Shown: positions 45,275 through 57,728 of the stretch, in pieces
Layout of the letters: the number at the start of each line of letters is the position of its first letter
Numbering within the stretch: position 1 is the first letter of the stretch
DNA from: Ailurus styani
Lineage: Eukaryota > Chordata > Mammalia > Carnivora > Ailuridae
NCBI GenBank assembly: GCA_002007465.1
Contig: LNAC01000780.1
Coordinates: 248,001-312,000, forward strand
Direction of reading: 5' to 3'
Length of the DNA: 64,000 bases
Program-made: the position numbers and the translations under genes
The notes under the pieces: model-generated
Told to the model about the DNA's origin: nothing
What the model saw: only the letters and a program-made list of their open reading frames with translations
Databases searched by the model: none

Positions 45275-45500
45275 AGCTCACATTTATTAAGTACTTATGA
45301 TAAGACAGACATTTTAAACGCCTTATGGGAATTAAGTTTTCAATAACCCTTTGAGGAGGTGCTCATACTTATTTGTCTTTAATAATTCTAGCAAACTGGG
45401 ACTCAAGGAGGTAAATTTTCTTGCCCAGGACTGTGCCTAGGGAATGGCAGATCTGACATTCCAGCCCAGGTCCTCCAAAACCATAGTCCATACTTGCCCT
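45275..45500 (+). mobile_element. MIR
   Basis: Full-length-looking MIR: 'cacatttattaagtacttat', 'ttttcaataaccctttgagg', 'ttcttgcccaggactgtgcc' and 'cattccagcccaggtcctcc'. Confidence 0.8.
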
Positions 45501-45534
45501 TCTGCTTTTGTCCTTTGAACATGTTTGAGTTTAC

Positions 45535-45790
45535 ATAGCAATGGAAGCAGTGCACTTAAAGCCTGGAAACCTGTGTCCATATCTTACCTTCACCAGGTGT
45601 TTATTGCAACGTTCTAAGCAAATGATCTTTTACATGCTTTGGAAAACAAAGGCTGTCCTGAATATTGAATTTCTTCTTCTACACCTCACAGAGTCATTTT
45701 GAAGATTTCATTAGATAATACCTGGACAATACAGAATATGATATTTTCCACATACAGCCAGGTTCTTCTAAATTATAGCAGTTATTATTC
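45535..45790 (-). mobile_element. MIR, antisense, diverged
   Basis: 'taaagcctggaaacctgtgt' and 'ctcacagagtcattttgaag', then 'ttagataatacctggacaat', fit the reverse MIR order. It lies back to back with the previous MIR. Confidence 0.5.
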
Positions 45791-47110
45791 GTTTTCTATA
45801 TTTAAAACCACTTCGTTTTACAGCACTACCTAGGTATAAGATGATGCTAGCCTTCCAGAAGTAGGGCATAAAACAATGAATGTATCCTTGCTGGAGACAT
45901 TTAAGTGCACAGACAATGATAAACAAAAGCACGATGCCTCTAGCAAGGGGAGCCTTGTTCTGTCTGTCGCACCTCATTTCCCATGACTTCCCAATAGACC
46001 CATTCCATGTATCTTTCAGAAGCATAGGGGTCATCCTGGACCACATTCCTTTTCTTCCTGCTCTCGTTACCTGTCTAGAAAGGCTCATCTTCTCTTAGAC
46101 AAAATCTTCTCATGGCACAAGTCATGGGGCTTTGAGAACAGTGGTGGTATGGAATCAAGATGCCAGCTGAGGACCCACCACTGCCTAAACCCACTGAAGA
46201 AGTTCAGGAGACTCAGTGCAATTCGCCCGAGCTCAGTGCCTATATGGGTGAAAGGGCTTTCCAGGTCTTTTCCTGCTCTAAACAGCTGCTACTTAATAAT
46301 TCAGCTCAGCTCCTCCATTAGATTTGCTGGAACAACTCTCCTCACACTAACCGTGCCCTTCTCCCTGTTCCTACTCTGTGTAGAATCAGAATCTAGGGTT
46401 TTCAACAGTCCTCTCTAAACGTTCCCTACAGAGCTGACCTATAATTCATTAGCCCCTCAGCTATATCAGGGCAGAAAGACTCTTCTTCCCAGACCAGAGT
46501 TGGTTGCCACTCAGTTCTCAGAAAGAAAGTCCAAAAGTAGGGTATCCCAAGGTATGTGTAGCAGAACTTCACCTTCTGGGGGGACACAAACCCGTAGCAC
46601 AGAAAATCTCAGCAGGCTCTCGCCTCCTATGGATCTTTCCATCTACACGGAAGACAATACATAAAACAAGCCGTCTTAACAGAGTTTGAAAACCAGCTGA
46701 TTTGTAAAAGATATTCAAAGTTTTTAAGTGTAAGAAGGGTTAGAAATCCACGTGTGGCCTCTTATTAGCAGTAAAACCTTTAGCAAGCTGGTTTATTTTT
46801 AAAAGCTTTAATTCCTCCTTTTAAAGCAGGGGCAACAATATCCAGTGGAGGAGGACAATAGAATGATATGGAAGGTCATGCCCATGAATGAGCCAGCCTG
46901 TGGCTGTCCTTTAGGAACTCAAGAAGAAGCTTCTACTGTGACAATTACCTTCTCAAAGTCACCAAAGGCTCTCAATCTTAAGTGAAAGTAGAGAGAAAAG
47001 AATCAACCCCCAAGAGGTCAGGCTTTTGTCTTTCAACGGAAAAGAGTCTTTTCTCAACATCTTTCCAGCCTAGGACATTGTTTTTGCTTCACACACCATC
47101 TCTGTCCTAA
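45791..47110. other. Unique DNA, nothing recognised
   Basis: Overlapping short frames at 45768-46098 and 46149-46418 have no domain. 'ttctggggggacacaaaccc' near 46573 recalls the 5' end of an MLT1-like element in reverse, but nothing follows. Confidence 0.4.
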
Positions 47111-47111
47111 C

Positions 47112-47600
47112 TGAGTGTATTAGTTCTCTGCTGTCACTATCGAAGTAGCTTCACCTAATGGCTGAAAACAACATAAATTCATTCTCTTTCATTTCTGGAG
47201 GTCAAAAGTCCTACATGGTCTCACAGGACGTCAAGGTATCAGTTGCACTGGTTGCTTCTGGAGGCTCTAAGGAGAATGGTTTTTTGTTTTTTTTTCCTCC
47301 CTTTTTCTATATTCCTTGGCTTGTGGCCACCTTGCTCCACTTTCAAAGTTCACTGCCCTGGTTTGGGTTTCCATCATCATGGCCTTCTTCTGGGACTCCC
47401 ACCCCCCTTGGATCCCTCTGATAGGGACCATTATGATTATATCGGGCCCAAGTGAATAATCCAGGATAATCTTCCCACCTCGAGATTTAACTTTAACTTA
47501 ATCAATCTACAAATTCCTTTACCAGATAAGGTAACATTCACATCTTCCAGAGATTAGGATGTGTACATGTTTCAGGGCCATTTAGTCAGCCTACCACACC
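47112..47600 (-). mobile_element. MLT1-like (MaLR-type) relic, copy 4, antisense
   Basis: 'gtgtattagttctctgctgt', 'ttcattctctttcatttctg', 'ggaggtcaaaagtcctacat' and 'ggataatcttcccacctcga' follow the reverse element order. Confidence 0.65.
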
Positions 47601-48745
47601 AAGTTGCCATGGTGATTGCTTACAGATTCAGTCCTCCCACTCTTTCTAACATGAAAGTAGCCCAGAACGACACTGGAGTTGACCAACAGGACTATGAGTA
47701 CAGATTTCCTCAGAAAATACCTATTTCTCCATCAAAGTTACTCGGATTAAAATATGGGGCTCCATTTACTGAATCCACACATCCATGTGTTTTCAGAAAG
47801 AGACAGCAGGCAAAAGTTTTGCAAATATTTCTAATAAAGGAAAAGAAACCATCCAGTTGCGCACATACAAGCAGTGGAACTACTCTAGAAAACTTTTGAC
47901 TAAGCTCAACTGCACAGACTCTAAGCACACTGTTAGCACAGAGGTAAGACCCTACAAACACTCATTGTCAGTCCCATCCTTGGGCTCATTTCCAACAGCA
48001 CATGCTCATGAAATTATGTCTGGGTTCGACTCAGACATGAGACAATTGGGAAAGAAAAGAATAAAATGTATAAGAAGGTCATTGTGGCATTTATGTCTTT
48101 ATTTATTTTACTGTTTAAGCTGAAATATTTAGATAAGCACACACATAAAATGAGCCCAGGTTGAGAAAACATGCAGCGATATCAGACCAGACATTTTACT
48201 TTCTCTTGTACTTTTAGAGTCAATTTTTAAAAGTATTACTTCTAGCACTCTCCCTGAAATAACAAAAATAATTTTACTATTGAGTCTTATGATTATTCAA
48301 GCTTATTTTTTCCATATGCCTTTGGCTGTGATACCAGAGGAACACTGTAATTAAGAGATTCCTATGCTATTTGAGCTCTTAAAAAAAAAAAAAACAACTG
48401 ACCATGCAAGATTTCAACTAAAATATCGTATTTTACAAGCATTATAAACATTTACAGGCAATTTGAATTGTTATCTTATTTATTCAAATGTCCCAACTAC
48501 ACCAACATAAAATAACAATTCCACATTTCTATTTTTCAAAGCATTGGAAATTACTATGGTGGAAAGATTGACATAGTTCTACCAGCAAGGGGGTTAATAT
48601 CAGATACCCTTCCAATTTACAAGACCTAATATTTCAGTAAATTCAAAGTGTGCACATTTGCGGTCATCTAATTTACATAGTAATTCTTCTGCATCTCGTT
48701 GTGAATAATCTATGCCCAAAATAAGTTTGTATTGTTAAGTCTCTA
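47601..48745. other. Unique DNA, nothing recognised
   Basis: Two overlapping 112-codon frames (47561-47899, 47785-48123) have no recognisable family. Repeat-poor. Confidence 0.4.
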
Positions 48746-48749
48746 GAAA

Positions 48750-48905
48750 AGCATTGTTTAGGCATTCATTTACTCATTCAATCATTTAACAAATATTTAT
48801 TGAGTGCCTACTCTATGCCAGACCAGGCACTGAGCTGGTTGCTGGAGACAAAGCAATGAATAAAATTAATAAGCTTAGTTCCCGTTCTTCAGAACAAGTT
48901 ACATG
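48750..48905 (-). mobile_element. L2 3' end, antisense
   Basis: 'caaatatttattgagtgcct', 'actctatgccagaccaggca' and 'caaagcaatgaataaaatta' are the reversed L2 3' end. Confidence 0.75.
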
Positions 48906-49390
48906 TTGCTTATTCCTCATCTCAATGCCTCAAATCCAATCTGTGGTAGTATAAATAAAAACCAAGTTTGCAAAACATATAAAATTAAATTAGTGTATGT
49001 TTTTGCTATTTTGAGCTTAATGAACTCAACACTGAATTATGTATATGGTCTCTAGATTACCAGTCTTTTTTTTTTTAGTGCACTTATGAAACTGCCTCCT
49101 CAAGACATGTGTTATTATAAGAGCAACTGGATGAAAACAGCTCAAAATCTTCCATAAAAAAATAATAAAAATTATGACCATAGGACTTGTCCTGTTCTGG
49201 CAAGTATTGAAGAGGCCAGGAGAGTAACTACCAGAAGTACCTGTATCTCATTCCCTAGGTAGATACACTGACATTTAGAAGCCTAGGGATCTAATCCCAG
49301 AGAAATAGCATGACTTCTTTATTGTCCAAGTCTGGGCACATATGAGAGTAAAGGAGGGACTAATGCCAGGAAAACAGGCATAAACTAAGA
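48906..49390. other. Unique DNA, nothing recognised
   Basis: No feature identified apart from short A and T runs. Confidence 0.4.
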
Positions 49391-49394
49391 CACA

Positions 49395-49550
49395 TAGTCA
49401 CCCCTGGATAAGCCACTTAACCTCTTTGGTCATTCTTTTCCCTGCCAAATGGTGACAATGGCACATACATTTATGAAAATATGAAACAGACTATGCATGA
49501 AAACTCTTTGAAAAGCACATAGTACTACCCAACTTGTGGTTTTACTGTTA
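49395..49550 (-). mobile_element. MIR, antisense
   Basis: 'ataagccacttaacctcttt', 'ctgccaaatggtgacaatgg' and 'ctttgaaaagcacatagtac' follow the reversed MIR order. Confidence 0.7.
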
Positions 49551-50675
49551 ATAAAAAAAAACTTAATTAATTCTCAATGTGTTCTGTGAGTTGACTCTGA
49601 GGAACTAAAAAACAGAGAGGGATACTATAAACCCAGGAGTTACAGTGAAACACCAAGAAACACCTCGACAAAGTTATCAGGACCTCTAATATTTTTCCTT
49701 AGTTAATCAATTAGTAGCACTCCTCCTTTCTAACCAGAATCCTTTATCCACGAGAACAAGTGAAATCGGTCAAAGTAGCCGCACAGATGGCACTAGAAAC
49801 CTGCAGCCCAACGTGGCATAAACTGAAACAAACACCCATGACAAATAGGCATACCACATTGCAGTTCTGGACTGCTAAATGCTTATTCTTCTTTGGGGGA
49901 ATTTTTCAATCTGCAGCTGGAAGTCTGACCTAGAATGTATTTTATCTGAAGAGAACAGTACAGTAGCTATTCAGATAACAGTCAATATTTTTCCTCACCA
50001 TACATCATTCAGTTTTATCCTAGGACATGCAAAAAACCTAATGACTTAAAGCAGACATTAAACATTTACTTCTTTATTAGGAAGGGGAAAAAACAGGATA
50101 CTGACATTGACATAATCTACAAAATCAGGATAAAGCATTGCACAGATGAATTCTATGTTATGGTGTGCTGGAATAGTGGAGTTTTCCAGTGTGGGAAGGC
50201 TTGACAGGAATGAATGGAAGACATGGTTACAAAGGAAACTGGAAAGGACTCTCTAGGGAGGAAAACAAAGAAATGAAAGAAATTAAAATAAACACTAAGT
50301 TAGACAGAGAAAATGATGGAAAGGAAACTAAGTCTCCTCTTCTGAAATCAAAAACACTCCTATTTGTAACCAGCAGTTTTCTCACAATCTGCAAGGCTGC
50401 AAGGATTTATGTGGCCTCTAGGTTTGTAAACGAGAAGGGTCTGAAAGAGATCACAACAGGTGCACCAGAAACTCCTCTCAAGGAAATTGGGTTGTCAAAG
50501 TGGGAGAACTTCCCTCCTCTCAGTTCTTTAAACAAGATGACTACCATCAGTGGCAGAAACGTGATAGCACATGGCACGTGGTAGGAGACATTCCCCATGT
50601 CTCCCTCACACTCATAATAATCTGGGAGAAAAGCTGCTGCTCGTGTGTGCTCCGGCGTTCGTTCTCATCATCTTC
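49551..50675. other. Unique DNA; holds a 131-codon open frame on the plus strand
   Basis: A plus-strand open frame at 50189-50584 has no recognised domain. It is lysine-rich at the start and overlaps other short frames. No splice or promoter context supports it. Confidence 0.4.
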
Positions 50676-50679
50676 CTCG

Positions 50680-51060
50680 GTAATAGACCTGATTCCTCGC
50701 TGGGTACATTTTAGCCAAGAATAAAAATACATTTGCCAGGTTTCCTTGCAAGTAAGTGTCTTGGCCTTATGACTAAGTGCTGGACTTTGGGATCTAAGCA
50801 GGATTGTCTTCACGAAGTGATCGTAAGAGGAGGACATATCCCAGTTTTTCTCTTCCTCCTTCCTGTGGTCTAGGATGCTGTGATTCCTGAAGCCCCTACA
50901 GCAATGGTCTAATATGTGCTTTATATTTAGAATGATGAAGCAAGAAATGTTCCTGAAGCAACCAGAATGACTGTAAGTTACAAACTCCTGGAGGTCATTG
51001 ACAAATGAACCTCTATCTTACTTAAATCACTGCTATTTGGGGTGGTTGTGAACAGCTAAA
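50680..51060 (+). mobile_element. Old interspersed repeat, class uncertain
   Basis: 'caggtttccttgcaagtaag', 'ttatgactaagtgctggact' and, at the end, 'ttacttaaatcactgctatt' then 'tggggtggttgtgaacagct' follow a common mammalian repeat that I cannot name with confidence. Confidence 0.45.
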
Positions 51061-51195
51061 AATCTCCCTAAAGAATCATTGAATGAATATTAAAGTTATC
51101 CTTTTATGGGTGACTTATAATATTGCACCAGTAGCATTTTCAAGACAGAGTTTATTAGTTATTTGCAAATACAATACATACAAGTTTGAATTCTT

Positions 51196-51387
51196 TTTTT
51201 TTTTTAAGACTTTATTTATTTATTTGACAGAGAGAGATTACAAGTAGGCAGAGAGGCAGGCAGAGAGAGGGGGGGAAGCAGGCTCCCCACTGAGCAGAGA
51301 GTTCGATGCAGGACTCGATCCCATAACCCTGAGATCATGACCTGAGCCAAAGGCAGAGGCTTAACCCACTGAGCCACCCAGGTGCCC
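51196..51387 (-). mobile_element. Carnivore SINE, antisense
   Basis: Full-length antisense copy. The TSD acaagtttgaattctt (51180-51195) and acaagtttggactctt (51388-51403) has two mismatches. Confidence 0.95.
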
Positions 51388-51403
51388 ACAAGTTTGGACT
51401 CTT

Positions 51404-51484
51404 CATTGAACCTTGTAAACATTTGCCCCCATTTGCCTGTGTTCTCTCTTTCTCTCCCTCTCCCTCTTTCCTTCCCTCCCCCAA
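51404..51484. repeat. C/T-rich patch
   Basis: ctctctttctctccctctcc-type low-complexity DNA at 51443-51482. Confidence 0.6.
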
Positions 51485-51670
51485 AATTGTGATATTTCAC
51501 CCCTCAGTACCTCAGCCTACATTTCCTGGATATAAAGTTACCCTCCTACATAACCAGAATACCATCTTTATGGCTGAACTAATTAAGAATAATTCTGTAA
51601 ATCACCTAACATGCAGTCCATATTAAAATTTCCCCAATTATGCCAAAAATATTCCTTGAAAATATTAATA
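51485..51670 (-). mobile_element. Old LINE-type relic, antisense, weak
   Basis: 'ccctcctacataaccagaat' and 'catgcagtccatattaaaat' then 'ttccccaattatgcc' resemble an old L1 3' region in reverse. Confidence 0.4.
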
Positions 51671-51699
51671 AAATAGGTATCTGGTGAGTCTGAGGAATA

Positions 51700-51990
51700 A
51701 AAAAGAGAGAGATCCATAAAAAATAAACCATATTGGGAATGAGAAAATGCCTAGCTAGATATGTTGTACATTTGAGATATAAAAGAATAACAGGATATTA
51801 TGAGCAAATCTATGCTAATAAGCTTGAAAACTTAGATAAAATGGGAAATTTTATACAAGTTTTCTATTTCAGAAAGAAACATAAAAATTTTATTCATCCA
51901 GTAATTATTAAAAAATGGAGTTAATGATAAAAATCTCCCCTCTCTCTGAAAAAGCATGGGACTTAAAAAATTTTTGCTAGCTTTGCAACC
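51700..51990 (+). mobile_element. L1 ORF2 fragment (fingers region), sense
   Basis: A 63-codon open piece (51733-51924) contains 'YYEQIYANKLENLDKM', which is typical of the part of L1 ORF2 just before the reverse-transcriptase core. Flanking frames are broken. Confidence 0.75.
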
Positions 51991-52565
51991 TATTTTCTCA
52001 CTCTGGGTGTCTCTTTAGTTTCTGGTCTACAGAGATGTTCATCAGTTTTGCTAACTATTTTTCATCTCTTACCTCAATTACTAGATGTTTACACAAAGGA
52101 CAGAGAGGATTATGGGAAATCTACAAAAAATACAAGTTTCCAAAACACATATACACCAGTGTCCATTCATCTGGCAACATGTTAAAAGAAAATCAAACTC
52201 AAAGCCACTCAGGTTATTTAAGTCACTGTCCCGTATTTGTACAAGTTCAGGATAAAGAGGGCTTCTATATGGATCCATCCAGCAGTGAAATAGCATCATC
52301 GAGGACTAACGTGTCTTCAACTCTCCTCGCCCACATGTGGAGTTATAGTTACTTTAAAGCTGGTTTCATTCCAGGCTACAAGAAAGATGCCAGAAATAAA
52401 TGAAGCTGTATACTGACTGGTTTATATCCAGCAAGAAAGAGAGATTCATTCCCATTGTTCTTTTTAAGTGTAAAGAAGCTTCTTCCCCCACAACCTTGCC
52501 TCCACACACCTTTCCCTACACCTCATTGACCCAAGTCATACCTCTCTGGAAAGACGAACTTAAGA
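51991..52565. other. Unique DNA, nothing certain
   Basis: A 122-codon frame at 52035-52403 has no recognised domain. 'ttccaggctacaagaaagat' near 52369 may belong to an old unnamed repeat. Confidence 0.35.
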
Positions 52566-52569
52566 TAAA

Positions 52570-54400
52570 AGTATAAGCTCCTTTCCTTTCTATGGCTGAA
52601 CACCGTTCCTTTATATATCACGTCTTCTTTATCCATTCATCCATTGGATGGACACTTAGGTTGTTCCATGTCTTGGTAAATTATGCTGCAATAAACATGG
52701 AGGTGCAGATAGTTCCTTGAATAGTGATTTCATTTCCTTCAGATATACAACCAGAAGTGAAATTGCTGGATCATCTGGTAGTTCTATTTTTAATTTTGTG
52801 AGAAACTTCCATTCAATTTTCCATAGAAACTATATCAGTTTACATTGGCACCAACAGGGCACTAGGGTTCACTTTTCTCTACATTCTCACAAGTACCTTT
52901 TGTTTTGCTACCTTTTGTCTTTTCGATACTAGTCATTCCAACATGTGTGAGGTGATATTTCACTGCACTTTCAATTTGCATTTCCCCAATGATTAGAGAT
53001 GTTGAACAACTCTTCACGTACTTGTTGGGCATTTGAATATCTGCTTTGGAAAATGTTTATTTAGGTCCCTTGCCTAATTTTTTATTTCAATTTGGATTTT
53101 TTTTATTTGGATTATTTGGGGTTTTTACTATTAAGTTGTATGAGCTACTAATATATTTTGGATATTAGAGCCTTTTCCGATATGTGATTTGCAAATATTT
53201 TCTCCCATTTAATAGGCTGCCTTTTCATTTTGTTGATCATTTCTTTTGCTGCACAGAAGCTTTTTAGTTTGACGTAGTCCCACTTTTTAATTTTTGCTTT
53301 TGTTGCTCGTGCTTTGAGTATCATATCCATAAAATCATTGCAAAGACCAATGTCAAGGAGTTTTTCCCTGTGTTTCTTTATAGGAGTTTTACGGTTTCAG
53401 GTGTTACATTTAAGTCTTTAATCCACTTCAAATTGATTTTTGTGTGTGATGTAAGCTAAGGGTCCAGCTTCATTCTTTTTCATGTGAATATCCAATTTAC
53501 CCAGAACCAGTTATTGAAGAGACTATCCTTTCTCCATAGAATATTCTTGGCTTCCCTGTTAAATATTAGTTGACCACATATGCCTGGGCTCATTTCTGGG
53601 CTCTTTATTCTATTCCAATGGTTAATGCCTCTCTTTTTATGCTACTATAATATTACTTTGATTGCTGCAGCTTTGCAACATAGTTAGAAATCAGGGAGTG
53701 TGATGGGCCCGGCTTCATTCTACTTCCTCAGGACTGCTTTGGCTCTTCAGGGTCTTTTGTAGTTCCAAACAAATTTTAGGGCCATTTTCCTATTTTTGTC
53801 AAAAACATCATTGGAAGCTTGGGAGGTTACTTTGGGCAGTGCGAATATGTGATCAATATTAATTCTTTCAATCCACAAACAGAAGATCCGTTTCCATTAA
53901 TTTTTGTCTTCCTTAATTTCTTTTATCAATGTCTTAAAGTTTTCAAGATACAGATCCTTCTCCTCCTTGAAGTTTATTCCTAAGGATTATATTATTTTTG
54001 ATGTTACTGTAACTCAAATTATTTTCTTTCTTTTTCAGATAATTTGGGGCTAATGTACAAAAATGAAACTGATTTTTGCGTATTGGTTTCATATCCTGCA
54101 ACTTTACCAAATTAATTAGTTCCAACAATTTTTTGGTAGGGTCTTCAGGATTTTCTTTATTTATCATCATTGTATCTGCAGACAGAGCTCATTTGAATTC
54201 TCCCATTCCAATTTGGATTCTCTTACCTCCTTCTCTTGCCTGATTGCTCTAGCCAGGACTTTTAGCATGTTGAATAAGGGTGGTATGAGTGGGCACCCTT
54301 GCCTTGTCCCTGGTCTCAGAGGAGAAGATTTCAACCTTTCTTCATTGGGTCTGGTCCTCTTTGTGGGCTTTAAATATCTTTTAAATGGTGTAGACTTACT
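52570..54400 (-). mobile_element. L1 (L1MA type) ORF2, antisense, 1.8 kb
   Basis: The longest LINE piece here. Antisense blocks run in order: 'gctgcaataaacatggaggt', 'gtgaaattgctggatcatct', 'tgattagagatgttgaacaa', 'tttgcaaatattttctccca', 'cttttgctgcacagaagctt', 'tattctattccaatggttaa', 'tttcaagatacagatccttc', 'atgttgaataagggtggtat'. This covers the C-terminus back to the reverse-transcriptase core. One antisense stretch reads as an open L1 piece (53148-53330). It is 3'-truncated at about 52570, with no UTR. Confidence 0.9.
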
Positions 54401-55215
54401 GTGAGTCTTGGGTGTGAGAAGGACTACAGGAGAAGGTGGGGTTTGCCTTCTAGGTTCTGGTGACTTTGCAGAACAGAAAAGCAGGACTAGATATTTAAAT
54501 GCTAGGGCTAGGACAACTACTAAATGAAATCAAGAGGTCTTTATAACCCTACCTCTCCTGAACAGCCTAAGGGTCCCCAGGAATTCTGTCTTCTAATGCA
54601 GCTTCGCCAAGAGGAAGTGTGTACAAAATAAGTTATGCAAATTTAAAAGATAGAGAAAGTGGCTGAGACCACAACCCTGGCCATGATACACACTGTTGAC
54701 AAGCTGGCTGTTCTAAAGATAGAAAAGACATTTTGGCAACCCTTCCTCCAAATTTCTTTCCCATGTGGGCATAGCAAGCATTTAAGAGCCAGCTATCAAA
54801 ACCCAGGGAATCATCCTGGGGTTAAAGAAGATTCAAGGACACTGAGGTCAGGCAATAAAATTGCTTGAAGGTCACAAAGCCTGAAGCCAACCAGGATCTC
54901 CCACACAATTAGGCTACCACCCATCTGGAAGCATCTCTGGGCTCCTCCACTAGAACTGAACAGTTCAACTACAGGCAGAGCTTCAGGCAATAGTAGTAAA
55001 AGAATCAAGCCAAACTGTACTGAGTATTGGTACCCAAATATCTCCATCAATAAAATTTTGCCCACATTCCACGATAAGGCGTAACAGAACTGAGTATCTC
55101 TGGATTAAATGTCCCTTATATGGGGTACGAGGTGGCAAATTCCAAAAAGAAGTAGAATGAAGGCTGCAGTATACACTAATTCTTTGGTGTACTTGGATCT
55201 GACCAGAGGTACATG
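54401..55215. other. Unique DNA, nothing recognised
   Basis: Short overlapping frames at 54659-55279 lack recognisable domains. Confidence 0.4.
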
Positions 55216-55219
55216 TGAC

Positions 55220-55415
55220 CTCAGCATGACTGACATTGGGGGCCAGATAATTCTTCGTTGTGGGGATTGTCATGTGCACTATAGGATGTTAGAAAAATCT
55301 CTGACCTTTACCACTAGATGCCGTAGCACCTTCTCCCCAGTTATGACAACCAGAATGTCTCCAGACATTGCCAAATGTTTTCCAGACAGCAAAAATCATC
55401 CTCATCTGAGAACCA
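55220..55415 (-). mobile_element. MER20-like hAT DNA transposon
   Basis: Nearly full-length and reversed: 'ctgacattgggggccagata', 'aattcttcgttgtggggatt', 'gtgcactataggatgttaga', 'accactagatgccgtagcac', 'agaatgtctccagacattgc', then 'ctgagaaccagtgg' as terminal repeat. The family name is from memory. Confidence 0.75.
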
Positions 55416-56311
55416 GTGGATTTGACTGACAACAATAATTGGGACTAACCCCAACCTCGTGTTGCTGAAAATAATTGGGGAAATGTATATAGCTACCTTT
55501 CTGCTATATAATATTTCATGCATCTATGTCACCACACAGATGCAACAAAATACAGCTTCCTCCACTCTAGCTCACAGGTTTCCCAGAGTTGGATCTAGGG
55601 AAACTGAATTTGAATCACTTCAACCTCAATATTTCTTCAGCACTTGAAGCTATAAAACAGAGGTTAAAAGTGAAGCTTTTAGGCTAGGACCAGTGGTGGG
55701 CTGGAGCCCACTCACACCTGCTCATGCACCTGCTTGCAAGAGCCAACTATCGGCATCTCTTCCCAACTCCATGTTCAGTAAGGTCACATTGGTAAGTTGA
55801 AACCAGGCACAGTGAGAGTATCTTACAACAGAAGTTGGCAAATGCTATAAATTTGGGATTTGGGGGGGTTTTTTGCTTTGGTTCTGTCTTTGCTCTCTTA
55901 GAACCCATTGTTAAGCACTTACCAGTGCACCACTGGCTAGCAGTGAGGCACTCCATGCCTCTAGACATGATGGAAGTTATGGATAAGAGGAGGAGCACGG
56001 TCCAGTCTTACAAGATCCTAGACCTTTTAGGACGAGCTCTTCTAGAAGAATGGCTCTGTCACAGATTAATGATCTTAGAGGCCATATTAAATAATTTTTA
56101 TCAATAGCATTATATCTGAGTCTCAGAGGCCCTATGTATCCCCTGCTATGGAGGTGCCTCAAATATAAGGCAATATTAGAATTGGTGTAGGTCATCGTAG
56201 GCAGAATAATTATAGTAAAGTTGATCAGTACACTGTCTCTAGAATGTGGGCTGTTCTGGTAGTTTATGAAGGGAATCAATAGTATTCAGAATTGGATTTA
56301 AAGAGTGGTTG
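55416..56311. other. Unique DNA, possible old MER element at 55690-55950
   Basis: 'caacagaagttggcaaatgc' followed by 'tataaatttgggatttgggg' hints at another old DNA element. The overlapping frames at 55835-56279 have no domain. Confidence 0.35.
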
Positions 56312-56542
56312 GTGGGGGCGCCTAGGTGGCTCAGTCGGTTAAGTGTCTGGCTTCAGCTCAGGTCATGATCCCAGGTCCTGGGATGGAGCCCCACGACGGG
56401 CTCCTTGCTCAGCGGGGACCTTGCTTCTTCCCTACCTGCCATTCCCCCTGCTTGTGTCAAATAAGTAAATAAATAAAATCCGTGTCTGTCAAAGAAGTCT
56501 CTCCCTGTCAAATAAATAAATAAAATCTTTAAGAAAAAAAAC
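56312..56542 (+). mobile_element. Carnivore SINE with a doubled tail
   Basis: Head ggggcgcctaggtggctcag, older form (cggttaagtgtctggcttca). The 3' tail is present twice: 'gtcaaataagtaaataaata' at 56457 and again 'gtcaaataaataaataaaat' at 56508, with 'ctgtc' words between. It is about 30 bases longer than its relatives. Confidence 0.9.
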
Positions 56543-57675
56543 AGTTGACGCGTGAGGAGGATGGGGAGATACACCTGATGATCAACTGAACAAGATGCTT
56601 CAAGGGCTTACCAAAGACCCAGTCCCCTTTCAGTGGCTAAAAATCAAAGGTGAGGGAGAGAAGGACAGAGGGAGGGAACTTACATTTAAATTTATGGTTT
56701 AAAAATAATTTTCCTAAAGTGAAAGGAAGTTTGAATCTCGAGCTTGAAAGAACATATGGTAACTGGGAAGATTGATCTAGGCTGGTGAACTCCAGGACAT
56801 AGCTTAGTAAAATTATTTTTAACTTTTAAAATACAGGGGATATTATAGGCTTATGCCAAAGATTATCTTTCAAAATGCCAAACTTTTCACCAACTTGATT
56901 AAAAGTTAAAAGTACAGTGCTAGGACTCTTTCCCAGGTGGGCATAGGCCCAGCTACATCTTGACCAAGATATGGGCTGTACCTGTGAACAGGCACTGAGA
57001 TCATTACTAAGCTAATCAGTGCACCTTTGTTGGCTTTCTAACCCCAAAAATCCTTCTACTAACATAATCAACCAGTTTGTAGGACCCAAATGCAGCCAAG
57101 GGAAGGAAAAAACCCATTGCATTGTTTTGCCAAAGTATATCAAGTACCAAACTTTGGATTCCATTGATAAGCTAACTTCAGTTATCATGAATACATGTAA
57201 AAGATAAACATATGAAGTATCATTTCAGGTGTGAATGACCTAGAACCTCTCCTTTATGTGCTGGTTAGTGAATAGAAAAAATAAAAAAGTGGGTACCACA
57301 CAGGATCCATTCCTGAATGGATTAACAATAGTGTTGGAATCTTGTTTTGATTCTTGGTGATCTATGTCACCAAGATCATGCCTAATAAGGAAGTGAGGGT
57401 GATATTTTTCTCTTTTAATATTTCACAAGATTGGCCTTCTTAAATATGTGACTCACAGCAAATAGATCACGCGTATGCCATTATTCAAGATCAAATGAAT
57501 CTATAAAACAACTTTTACAATATCTCTAAAGTTGATATTTTTAAATTTAAAATGGTCACTTTGGAACTCCTAGAGTCTGGAAATAAAACCCCATGATTTG
57601 ACTCAATTTAATTACCCAATTAGGCGAAGAGTAATCCCCTTCTCAAATATATTCACATAACACACAGGTAGGTAT
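56543..57675. other. Unique DNA, nothing recognised
   Basis: No repeat or exon identified in 1.1 kb. Confidence 0.4.
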
Positions 57676-57678
57676 AGT

Positions 57679-57680
<2 letters not shown>

Positions 57681-57728
<48 letters not shown>

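Noticed and set aside
45275..45790. Inverted pair of MIRs as a hairpin RNA gene
   Set aside because: Two MIRs lie back to back in opposite directions, but they are too diverged to pair well over useful length.
47561..48123. Two overlapping 112-codon frames as a pseudogene
   Set aside because: No protein family recognised in either frame or across a frameshift between them.
50189..50584. 131-codon plus-strand frame as a gene
   Set aside because: No recognisable family or splice context, and overlapping frames on the other strand.
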